NCBI GenBank assembly: GCA_009779855.1
Contig: WRBC01000004.1
Location: 94,769 to 158,768 of the forward strand
Length of the DNA: 64,000 nucleotides
Source: Coriobacteriia bacterium
GTDB lineage: Bacteria; Actinomycetota; Coriobacteriia; WRKU01; WQUG01
Reading direction: 5' to 3'
Shown: positions 7,936-16,048 of the stretch, piece by piece
How the letters are laid out: each line of letters opens with the position of its first letter
Numbering within the stretch: the first letter of the stretch is position 1
Program-made: the position numbers and the translations under genes
Notes under the pieces: generated by a model
Told to the model about the DNA's origin: nothing
Database searches by the model: none
What the model saw: only the letters and a program-made list of their open reading frames with translations

Positions 7936-9165
7936 ATGAAAGAAGCTCAGGCCAGTATTTATCTGGATCAAGCCGCAACGAGCTGGCCAAAACCAAAAGC
8001 CACAATTGAGGCCATGGTGGAAGCGCTGCATGTTTCAGGAAGCCCTAGTCGTAGCGCACATGCAGGAGCACGCAAGGCAGAGCGTTTGCTTTCCAATGCA
8101 AGGAAAACAGTTGCAGATTTTTTCACCGTGGGAGACTCTAATAATTTAGTCTTTGTTCCTGGTGCAACATATGGACTTAACATGGTGCTTCGCGCTGCAT
8201 GTGAGCATTCTTTTCGTGGCAATACTAAGGGTGACAAACTTTGTGTAGCCTATAGCGGGGGAGAACACAACGCTGTTACCCGTACTTTAGCAGAGGGTGT
8301 TCAGAGGCTTAATGAGATAAAGGGACAGGACACTCTTTCGCTTACTGAAATTCCACTTAAACCTAATGGACAAGTTTGCCTTGCGCGCATCGAGGGAACA
8401 TTAAAATCTGCACGCCCAATAACTTTCGTTTGCCAGCATGCTTCAAATGTCACAGGAATCATTAATCCTATTGAACAGATTGCTCAAATATGCTTGCAAC
8501 TTGGGGTTGACTTCATTGTTGACGGCTCACAGGCTGCAGGTCATCTATCTGTGCAGCTAGATCGCTTAGCCCAAACGGGTGTCAGTGCTTGGGTTTCCTC
8601 TGGTCATAAAGGCCTTATGGGACCAGCAGGAAGCGGTTTGGTATATCTGGCTGAAAGCTTCAAATTGCGACCATTCATAACAGGCGGTACAGGAGGCGGG
8701 AGTCATATCATTGATTTAAGTAGTCCAAGACGACCCATTGATTACGAGGTAGGAACCCCAGCCTTGTCAGCAATAATGGGGCTTGCAGCAGGAATCTCTG
8801 AGATTGGTAAATCTTTTGATGGCGATATCAAGCGGGTAGACACATTAACAAGCTTTGTTTTTGATGGACTTTCAGACATTCAAAACGTTCGCGTTCTTGG
8901 CCCACTTGACCTAAATACTCCTCGCCGTTTACCTCTTGCCTCGATTGTGGTAGATGACATACCCTCTAATGAACTTGCTTTCTTGCTCGAAAATCAATAC
9001 GGGATTGCAACGCGCGCGGGACTCCATTGCGCGCCTCTTACGCATAAGTACTTGGGCACATATCCTGATGGGGCTTTACGGCTTAGCTGGAATGTTAGTA
9101 ACACGATTAAGGACATCGAAAGAGCTTTGACTGCTATCAAAGAGATCGCAAAGAACAATGGCTAG
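7936..9165 (+). CDS. Cysteine desulfurase-like class V aminotransferase
   Basis: This is a PLP enzyme of 409 aa. The N-terminal YLDQAATSWPKP, SGGEHNA, DGSQAAGH and SSGHKG (PLP Lys225) motifs are those of the cysteine desulfurase family that often accompanies selenium or molybdo-enzyme genes rather than general Fe-S assembly. A Cys in GLHCAP near residue 366 would carry the persulfide. Placed between fdhD and a selenocysteine formate dehydrogenase, it may supply sulfur to FdhD or selenium for SelD. That role is inference. The start at 7936 has only a weak ribosome site; the first 48 bases after mobA-fdhD hold no gene. Confidence 0.85.
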   Translation: MKEAQASIYLDQAATSWPKPKATIEAMVEALHVSGSPSRSAHAGARKAERLLSNARKTVADFFTVGDSNNLVFVPGATYGLNMVLRAACEHSFRGNTKGDKLCVAYSGGEHNAVTRTLAEGVQRLNEIKGQDTLSLTEIPLKPNGQVCLARIEGTLKSARPITFVCQHASNVTGIINPIEQIAQICLQLGVDFIVDGSQAAGHLSVQLDRLAQTGVSAWVSSGHKGLMGPAGSGLVYLAESFKLRPFITGGTGGGSHIIDLSSPRRPIDYEVGTPALSAIMGLAAGISEIGKSFDGDIKRVDTLTSFVFDGLSDIQNVRVLGPLDLNTPRRLPLASIVVDDIPSNELAFLLENQYGIATRAGLHCAPLTHKYLGTYPDGALRLSWNVSNTIKDIERALTAIKEIAKNNG

Positions 9166-9520
9166 GTGCTTATAAGAATTATCTATCAAATAAACTATTG
9201 TGTCATACATGAAAAACACTTAAAATAGTCAGCGATGCGTAGATGCTTACTTTATTGAAAGTTTTCTACTTTGATTGGCTTGAAGCCCAGACTAAATAAA
9301 AGGCTTCTTGTATATAGGTCGCATACACAGTTCAGATAGCTGTGTTTGTATATAAAGTTTCTCGGTTACGATTTTGTGAGAGGAAAGGACTCGCTACCTG
9401 TAAGAATTGGTTGGCATGAAGCCATGTGATTTTTTGTCAGAATTTCACTTTTGCAGGTAAACCACGAAACAACTGAATATTTGGTTCTTAAGTGAACTGC
9501 ATCTCTTGGAAGGAGAATGT
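9166..9520 (+). promoter_or_regulatory. 355-base leader of the formate dehydrogenase with RNA-like structure
   Basis: No gene is seen here. TTGGC-(T/A)-TGAAGCC occurs twice (9275-9287, 9411-9423), the first containing a perfect palindrome. ACACAG/CTGTGT form a hairpin (9325-9345) flanked by direct repeats TTGTATATA (9308-9316, 9346-9354). Further on, GGTT (9364-9367) can pair with AACC (9460-9463), closing a junction with hairpin GTGAG/CTCGC (9376-9394) and stem TACCTG/CAGGTA (9395-9400/9454-9459). This resembles a riboswitch-like leader, possibly Moco/Tuco-type, but I cannot match a family consensus. Confidence 0.4.
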
Positions 9521-12500
9521 ATGCACGAGATGACTCGTCGTAATTTCCTTAAGGTGCTCGGTACCGCTTTCGCGGCAAGCTCGTTGGCTGGCTTAGCTAA
9601 GCCAAAAACCGGCTTTGCTGCTGGAGCAGAAACTGCAGAGTTCCGTATTAAGGATGCTACAGAGACAACTTCTATTTGTTGTTTTTGTAGTCTGGGCTGT
9701 GGCGGAATCGCCTCAGTCGTAGAGGGAGAACTAATTTCGTTTGAGGGTGATCCAGATAGCCCCCTTAATGAGGGCGGATTATGCTCCAAGGGTGCTGCAC
9801 AACTTAACGTCGTTAATGTGTATGACCCAGAGACAGGTGATTTGACCCTAAATCCAAAACGCCTGACTAAACCAAAATACCGTGCGGCCGGAGCGACCGA
9901 ATGGGAAGAGGTTGAATGGGACTGGATTATTAAACGCATTGCAGAGAAGGTAAAAGAAACCCGCGATGCGACCTTTGAAACAGTAAGTAATGGTGTCACG
10001 GTAAACCGAACGCAGGCTATTGCACACCTTGGTTGCGGGGCACTGCCTTGCGAGGATTTGGGACCGCTGCAAAAGCTGCAACGTGCCTTGGGAATAGTCT
10101 ACATCGAGCATCAAGCTCGCCTGTGACACAGTTCAACTGTTGCCGGTCTTGGCAACTCATTTGGGCGCGGTGTAATGACAAATCACTATACTGATATGCA
10201 AAACACCGATGTCTTTATTGTCTGCGGCTCAAATAACGCAGAAAATCATCCCGCAAGCATGAGACATGTTAATCGTGCCCGTGAAAAGGGTGCAAAGCTT
10301 GTGGTTATTGACCCACGCTTCACCCGTACTGCCGCCATTGCAGATCATTACTATCAGATGCGTCCTGGTACTGACATTGCGCTGTTTGGCGGAGTCATCA
10401 ACTACCTTCTGCAAAATGATTTATATAACAAGAACTATGTAGAAGAGTACACGAACGCATCGTACCTGGTTACTCCAGAATATGATTTTACTGACGGTAT
10501 GTTTAGTGGCTTTACAGGAGAAGAGGGTCCTGCAGCCTATGATAGGGCTAGTTGGAGCTACCAGATTGAAGGCACGACAGAATGGGACACTTCAGAGGGT
10601 GGAACTTATGCCTGGGCGGCAGGCGAAGGAGTTCCTGAGTTTACTACCCCAGCAGTACCGCAGGTCGCGAAAGATCCCAGCATGCAAGATCCCAATTGTG
10701 TTATGCAGCTCATGAAAAAGCACTATGAGCGCTATACCCCCGAGACAGTATCACGTACCGTAGGTATGTCAGAATCTGATTTTCTAGAAATCTGTGAGAT
10801 CTACGCAAGTACTGCCGCAGACGACAAGAGTCTCAACTGGCTTTACGCGATGGGGATTACTCAGCACTCAAAGGGTTCACAAAATGTTCGCGCAAAATCA
10901 ATTATTCAATTGCTTTTAGGTAACATGGGTATTGCTGGCGGCGGAATTGCAGCACTGCGTGGCAAATGCAACATTCAAGGGTCTACAGATTTTGGTCTAT
11001 TGCATAATATTTTGCCAGGCTATAACCCGGTACCTTCAGAGGGTGGAGCTCCGACCTTGCGTGCCTATAATGAAGGCACGTCACATAGTGGCTTCTGGGC
11101 AAATAGGCCACGTTTTATTGTGTCAAAGCTCAAGGAATTCTGGGGAGAACACGCAACGGTAGACAATGATTACTGCTTCGATTACCTGCCAAAGCTAGGC
11201 TCAAAGACAAATTACTCCTTCATGGAAATATTTGAAGAAGCCCATGCAGGCAAGATCAAGGGTCTTTTCTCCTGGGGTATGAATCCTGTAGTTGGTGGGC
11301 CGAACTCTAACCATACCCGCAGTGGTCTTGCGCAGCTTGACTGGTTGGTGAGCGTTGACGTTTTTGAAAACGATACATCCAATTTCTGGGCAGTTCCTCT
11401 TGAAGAGGGCGGGGAGGCTACTCCGGAAAACATTGACACAGAGGTGTTTTTACTTCCAGCAGCTTCACACCTTGAATCCGAGGGAACAATCACGAATTCT
11501 GGTCGTTGGGCACAGTGGCGCTACTCTGCCCTAAATCCTATTGGTGAAGCATTGCGTGACGGAGAGATAATGACCCGTCTGCTGCATGCTTATCAAGAAG
11601 AATACGCACAGGGTGGAGTATTCCCCGACCCTATTATGAAGCTGACCTGGGATTATGTAGATGAAAATGGAAACTTCGATTCGCGCAGGGTCGCGCAGGC
11701 AATTAATGGTTACACTGTTGAAGATAAGCAACTACTTACTGGCTTTGGACAATTGCAGGCCAATGGTACAACAGCGTGCATGAATTGGATCTATTCTGGT
11801 TACTACAACAATAATGATGATCCTCTTAATCCTGCCATTCAGCCTTGCGGGGCACGTGACGCAAGTGATAGCACAGTGTCTGGACTTTCAGGTGGACTAA
11901 AGCAATTCCCGCAGTGGGCCTTTGCTTGGCCGCTCAATCGTCGCATTGTGTACAACCGCGCATCAACCTACAAAGATACAGGGTTAGCACGTAATCCTGA
12001 GCGCATTCTTGTGCAGTGGAATGGAAGCAATTGGGACAGAAATGATGTGCCTGACTTTGCCTTCCAAAGGCCTGTGGGAACTGACCCAGAGGGTAATCCG
12101 ACTTTTGAAGGAATTCACCCAGAGAACTGTCCTGCATTCTTTATGAATGCAGAATATGTTGCGCGCCTCTTTGCGCCTGGCATGGTAGATGGCCCCTTTG
12201 CAGAACATTACGAGCCCTACGAGTCTCCGATTGATAATCCGCTTTCAGGGCGTCAAACTAACCCTGCTGCACTTGTCTTTGAAGAGACAAGTCGACTGGG
12301 CACTGTTAGCGAGTTTCCCATTGTGGCGAGCACTTGGCGTGTAGTAGAGCACTGGCAAAGCGGAACTATAACAAGAAACCTGCCCTATCTAGGTGAAATT
12401 ATGCCCCATATGTTTGTTGAGCTTTCAGAGGAGCTTGCAGAAGAAAAGGGTATCTCTACTGGAGACAAGGTTGAGGTTTTCAATAATCGCGGCACTGTCG

Positions 12501-12706
12501 AAGTGTATGCCATGGTGACAAGACGCGTAAAAGCCTTGCACGTTGATGGCAGAGATGTTCATCAGATTGGAATGCCCTGGCATTGGGGTCAAGTTGGCAT
12601 GGCGCGCGGAGCAAGTGCAAACACGCTTACTCCAAGTGTTGGTGACGGGAACACCTTTATTCCAGAATACAAAGCATTTCTCGTAGATATCAGGAAGGTG
12701 GGGTGA
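9521..12706 (+). CDS. fdnG: Formate dehydrogenase catalytic subunit, selenocysteine-containing
   Basis: This is the bis-MGD oxidoreductase that oxidises formate to CO2. It is read as one 1061-residue protein through TGA at 10124-10126 as selenocysteine (codon 202); the surrounding HQARL-U-HSSTVAGL matches the active site of FdnG/FdoG. The N-terminus carries a Tat signal (TRRNFLK, then a hydrophobic stretch), so the enzyme faces outside. The Fe-S cluster cysteines lie at 53-60 with the last at 88. The start at 9521 has AAGGAG 5 bases upstream; TTG at 9506 overlaps this site. Conventional calling would split it into two ORFs (ending 10126, restarting 10175). Confidence 0.95.
10124..10156 (+). 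promoter_or_regulatory. UGA selenocysteine codon with bacterial SECIS element
   Basis: TGA at 10124-10126 is followed 12 bases later by a perfect hairpin: GTTGCC (10139-10144), loop GGTCTT (10145-10150), GGCAAC (10151-10156). The loop GGUCU begins 18 bases after the UGA, the same spacing I recall for E. coli fdhF, where SelB binds a G-G-U-C-U loop. The frame continues as HSSTVAGL immediately after the UGA. The genome must therefore carry selA, selB, selC and selD outside this window. Confidence 0.93.
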
Positions 12707-12711
12707 TGTAA

Positions 12712-13650
12712 ATGGCCAGCAGTATAGCAATTCTTTTCGACGCATCGAAATGCACAGGATGCAAGGGATGTCAGGTAGCCTGCAAGTCATGGAACCAATT
12801 GCCTGCACCACTTGATTTCGGGGACGCACCATTTTCTGGAACCTACGAGTCGCCCATGGAAAATACAGGGGATACTTGGCTTCGCATTACCTTTGATGAA
12901 ATTGAGGTGGATGAGAACAGGGTTACTCTTTCCTTCGGTCGTGATGCTTGCAAGCACTGCAGTGATGCACCCTGTGTAAGCGTTTGTTCTTCGGGTGCTT
13001 GTCACAGGGCACATAACGGCACAATAGTTCTTGACGAGTCAAAATGCTTTGGCTGTCAATATTGTGTTGCAGCCTGTCCGTTTAAAGTACCTAAGTTTAG
13101 TGACCGGGATAATAAGGCCAAAAAGTGCAGCTTCTGCCAAGATCGCCTGCAAAATGGGCTTACTCCCGCATGTCGAAAATCCTGTCCTGTAGGTGCTCTT
13201 GATTTTGGGGCAAGGAAAGACATGATGGCGAAGGCTCAAAGAAGGGCACTGGAGCTCATGCCTGACTTTCCTAATGTTGAAGTTTATGGGGTAACCCAAA
13301 TGGATGGCATGGGAGTAATTTCCATCCTTCCCTTTGGTGCCGCAGAGCACAGAGAGACCGTTAATCCCCAGGCCCCTCTCATGACGCGCATTGAAAATGC
13401 CTTACCTGCAATAGCAGGGGTTGGCGTATTGGGTGCTTTAGGCGTTACGGCAGCAGCCTTCATTGGTGGTCGTGGATCAGGATATACGGAAGAGCAGTAC
13501 ACGTATGACAAGGTACGTAGGGTTACCTGTGACGGAGGAAAGCCAATGGATCCTGATGCTCCCATCGTAAAGGTTGGTCTTAAGACAGAGAACAAGGTAA
13601 ATGCAAAGGGTGCAGAAGCTAAAGAGGGCGAGGTGAAGAGCAATGACTAA
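12712..13650 (+). CDS. fdnH: Formate dehydrogenase iron-sulfur (beta) subunit
   Basis: This is the electron-transfer subunit linking the catalytic subunit to the membrane cytochrome. The 312-aa protein has four ferredoxin-like Cys groups (CTGCKGCQVAC near 17; CKHCSDAPCVSVC; CFGCQYCVAAC; CSFCQDRLQNG...C), fitting four [4Fe-4S] clusters. A single C-terminal hydrophobic helix lies at about 226-250, followed by a polar tail, as in FdnH. It starts 5 bases after the alpha subunit. The last 8 bases overlap the gamma subunit start. Confidence 0.93.
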   Translation: MASSIAILFDASKCTGCKGCQVACKSWNQLPAPLDFGDAPFSGTYESPMENTGDTWLRITFDEIEVDENRVTLSFGRDACKHCSDAPCVSVCSSGACHRAHNGTIVLDESKCFGCQYCVAACPFKVPKFSDRDNKAKKCSFCQDRLQNGLTPACRKSCPVGALDFGARKDMMAKAQRRALELMPDFPNVEVYGVTQMDGMGVISILPFGAAEHRETVNPQAPLMTRIENALPAIAGVGVLGALGVTAAAFIGGRGSGYTEEQYTYDKVRRVTCDGGKPMDPDAPIVKVGLKTENKVNAKGAEAKEGEVKSND

Positions 13651-14326
13651 ATACATTAGGCGTCATAATTTCTGGGCTCGTTTTGTCCATTGGGCATATG
13701 CCGTTTTTGGTATTATTTTGCTCATCACAGGATTAACGATTTTTGTACCAGGTTTAGGTGAACTTCTTGGCGTTGAGGTACTTCAAACCTCTTCTCAAGT
13801 GCATATGATTGTGGGAATTCTTTTTGTAGTTGTGCCTATCATTGGATACATTGCTAAACCCAGCAATTTGAAGCACATTTTGCAGAATCTATTCCGCAGA
13901 TGGGATAAAGATGACGTAGACTTTATGAAGTTTTTTCCTCTGTATCTTTTTAATCCAAAAAAGTACAATATGCCAAAACAACACTACATAAAATCAGGTC
14001 AGCGAGCCTCTGATATCGTCATGTATTTGCTAATACTGGTCTTCATGGTTAGCGGTGTTTTGATGCTTGTGGGAACCAATCTTTTGCCTGTCTGGGTTTT
14101 TGCTGTTGCAAAATTTGCTCACCAATTAGCCTTTGTGCTTTTTGCAGTCTTGTTAGTGGTGCATATTTTTCTGGGAGCCGGAATCTTTCAACCGTACCGT
14201 CGCTTACCGCGCGGAATGTTTGGAGATGGCCTTGTATCAGAATCTGATGCCTTATACCATTGGGGCCACTGGGCTGAAGAGGAATTGGCTAGCGGTGAAA
14301 ATGTTGTAGAGAAACCTTCTAGCTAG
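13643..14326 (+). CDS. fdnI: Formate dehydrogenase cytochrome b (gamma) subunit
   Basis: This 227-aa membrane protein has four hydrophobic segments (about 14-34, 52-70, 112-132, 145-168). The His residues fit di-heme b ligation: RFVHW at the start of helix 1, VHMIVG in helix 2, and AHQLAF plus VVHIFLG in the last helix. It would pass electrons to quinone. It overlaps the beta subunit by 8 bases. The three genes together describe a membrane-bound, outward-facing respiratory formate dehydrogenase. Confidence 0.92.
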   Translation: MTKYIRRHNFWARFVHWAYAVFGIILLITGLTIFVPGLGELLGVEVLQTSSQVHMIVGILFVVVPIIGYIAKPSNLKHILQNLFRRWDKDDVDFMKFFPLYLFNPKKYNMPKQHYIKSGQRASDIVMYLLILVFMVSGVLMLVGTNLLPVWVFAVAKFAHQLAFVLFAVLLVVHIFLGAGIFQPYRRLPRGMFGDGLVSESDALYHWGHWAEEELASGENVVEKPSS

Positions 14327-14352
14327 CTCCTAGGTAAAGGGTTCCGCTTTAT

Positions 14353-14388
14353 GCGGGTCACCAAGTTCTCCCTTTCTTGGTGACCCGC
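14353..14388 (+). repeat. Strong intercistronic hairpin without T-tract
   Basis: GCGGGTCACCAAG (14353-14365) and CTTGGTGACCCGC (14376-14388) form a perfect 13-bp stem with a 10-base loop, between the gamma subunit and fdhE. It is followed by AAAACGAAAGGAG, so there is no U-tract in either direction. More likely roles are mRNA processing or a stability barrier that lowers fdhE relative to the enzyme subunits. Confidence 0.7.
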
Positions 14389-14406
14389 AAAACGAAAGGA
14401 GTGTAC

Positions 14407-14940
14407 GTGATTACTCATACAGACATTGAATCGATTAATAGATATCGCAGTAGGCTAGGTGAAGACCTCTATGAGCACCTGGTGTCTTTGTGGGAAGAAA
14501 GCGAAAAGATCTCTGAAAGCACACAAGAGGGCCAAGAGTTATTGAAGGCAAAAGCTAGTACTACGGAAAGTGGTGATTGTCCCACGTGTGGTCATGCTGC
14601 AGAAATGGGTGTACTTCTTGACTCAGAAGGAGAGGGACAGGGTAGCGCTCGCAAGCTTTGGTGTGGGTACTGCGAAAACCTGTGGGAGTATGACAGGATT
14701 CGTTGCACGCGCTGTGGTACACGCTCTCAGGAAGCTCTAAGTTATCACTTTAGTGCAGAAGATGATGCTCGAAGGGTATACTTCTGCGAAGAGTGTGATG
14801 GTACCCAGAAGGTGCTCTGCGAAAAGAGTATCACCCATCCTGCAGAAGTGGATATCCGCCTGGAAAGTATTCTAATGACAGGACTTGAAGACGCTGTTCG
14901 TGAGCACTGTAAAAAGAAGCAGGTGGCAAAGCTTAATTGA
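14407..14940 (+). CDS. fdhE: Formate dehydrogenase accessory protein FdhE
   Basis: This is a maturation factor for formate dehydrogenase, thought to act on the Fe-S or cofactor-loaded subunit before export. Four CxxC pairs are visible (CPTCG, CGYC, CTRCG, CEEC), arranged as two zinc-ribbon-like knuckles. At 177 aa it is much shorter than the roughly 300-aa E. coli protein and lacks a long N-terminal region. The GTG at 14407 is preferred because AAAGGAG ends 5 bases before it; an earlier TTG (14377) lies inside the hairpin. The stop overlaps the next gene. Confidence 0.85.
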   Translation: MITHTDIESINRYRSRLGEDLYEHLVSLWEESEKISESTQEGQELLKAKASTTESGDCPTCGHAAEMGVLLDSEGEGQGSARKLWCGYCENLWEYDRIRCTRCGTRSQEALSYHFSAEDDARRVYFCEECDGTQKVLCEKSITHPAEVDIRLESILMTGLEDAVREHCKKKQVAKLN

Positions 14941-15461
14941 TTCCTATAATATCGCTAGTTGGACGCAAAAATTCTGGCAAGACAACCCTGCTGCTTAAGT
15001 TGATCCCCCTATTAGAAGAGAGTGAAATACGTGTCGCCTGTGTTAAACAGCATAAGCATGATGTCCCTGTTGATGTAGTGGGAAAAGATTCATGGATGTA
15101 CGCCCAGGCAGGTGCAAGCTGCTCTATCATGTCGACATCTACACAGCTATCCCTAGTGCATCAACGCAGGCAAATGGCAACACTCTATGAGTTAGCAGCT
15201 ATGGCAGAAAAGTCCTCCTGCAATATTTTGATAGGGGAAAGCTTTAACAGTGTAGGTACTCATGATAATGTGAGTCGCTTTGTTGTGGCCCGAAAAGACC
15301 GACAAGAAGAACCAAGGTTTTCCCCTGAGGAAAGCTGCGGCATTATTACTGACGATTCCAGCCTTGCAGAAAAGTGGACCTCTGCAGGAAAATTGGCCTT
15401 TGGGTTGAATGACCCTAGATCATTTGCAAGTTACCTATGTAAACGTTGCCACACTTTATAG
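14937..15461 (+). CDS. mobB: Molybdopterin-guanine dinucleotide adaptor MobB
   Basis: This is a 174-aa P-loop GTPase that assists MobA in cofactor attachment. Walker A is GRKNSGKTT (about 8-16), followed by VACVKQHKHD, which is the MobB switch region. The start is TTG at 14937, overlapping the fdhE stop. It closes the formate dehydrogenase module; the MobA partner is the fusion protein encoded at 6.4-7.9 kb. Confidence 0.88.
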   Translation: MIPIISLVGRKNSGKTTLLLKLIPLLEESEIRVACVKQHKHDVPVDVVGKDSWMYAQAGASCSIMSTSTQLSLVHQRRQMATLYELAAMAEKSSCNILIGESFNSVGTHDNVSRFVVARKDRQEEPRFSPEESCGIITDDSSLAEKWTSAGKLAFGLNDPRSFASYLCKRCHTL

Positions 15462-15488
15462 CATTTTTGGCTCTGGCTAAATTGCTGC

Positions 15489-15517
15489 TTGCAAGTCAGG
15501 CAGGTTTTCGTTACTAT
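15489..15517 (+). promoter_or_regulatory. Promoter of tRNA cluster
   Basis: TTGCAA (15489-15494) and TACTAT (15512-15517) are separated by exactly 17 bases, and the first tRNA begins 12 bases further on. This is a reasonable sigma-70-type promoter for the Gly-Cys-Leu tRNA group. Confidence 0.6.
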
Positions 15518-15529
15518 AGTTCACTGCGC

Positions 15530-15605
<76 letters not shown>

Positions 15606-15661
15606 TTGATATTCTCTAGCCAGCGAACATACTGGCTTTTTTTGTTTCTTGTGTTTAGGAT

Positions 15662-15736
15662 GGCGACGTGGCCAAGTGGTAAGGCAGAGGCCTGCAAAGC
15701 CTTTATTCGCCGGTTCAAATCCGGCCGTCGCCTCCA
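15662..15736 (+). tRNA. tRNA-Cys (GCA)
   Basis: The 75-base cloverleaf has acceptor GGCGACG paired with CGTCGCC and an encoded CCA. The anticodon loop CTGCAAA gives GCA. It lies 56 bases after tRNA-Gly. Confidence 0.95.
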
Positions 15737-15774
15737 CTGTTTTTGACTTAATCCTATGGGTTAAGCTTCTTTGT

Positions 15775-15861
15775 GTCGGAGTGGCGGAACGGCAGACGCG
15801 CTAGGTTGAGGGCCTAGTGCCCGACAAGGGCGTGAGGGTTCAAATCCCTCCTCCGACACCA
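15775..15861 (+). tRNA. tRNA-Leu (GAG)
   Basis: This 87-base tRNA has a long variable arm (GTGCCCGACAAGGGCGT). The acceptor GTCGGAG pairs with CTCCGAC and CCA is encoded. The anticodon loop TTGAGGG gives GAG, reading CUC/CUU. Confidence 0.95.
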
Positions 15862-15945
15862 TCTTATGAAAACACTGCATCAAACAGGTTCGCACTGTCT
15901 GCGGCACTATCAAAGTGAAATAACCTTGCAAAGAAATATTTTTAC

Positions 15946-15959
15946 TGACAATTATGTCA
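15946..15959. promoter_or_regulatory. Palindrome upstream of BTAD regulator gene
   Basis: TGACA-ATTA-TGTCA (15946-15959) is a perfect inverted repeat about 90 bases before the regulator start. It is immediately followed by TTGACG. TTGCAA at 15926 could be a -35 element for a -10 inside the palindrome, which would allow autoregulation. This is inferred from position only. Confidence 0.35.
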
Positions 15960-16048
15960 ATTGACGTTAATTTACTTGTTATCCTTTGCCAGATAGCTTA
16001 TCTTCTACTTCCTCAATTGTTTGACGGGGGTCGGGCAGGGGTAGGGTA

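Noticed and set aside
9506-12706. Formate dehydrogenase as a pseudogene broken into two ORFs
   Set aside because: The in-frame TGA has a proper SECIS hairpin and lies at the active-site position, so it is selenocysteine.
14353-14388. Hairpin as an intrinsic terminator
   Set aside because: There is no T-run on either strand after the stem.
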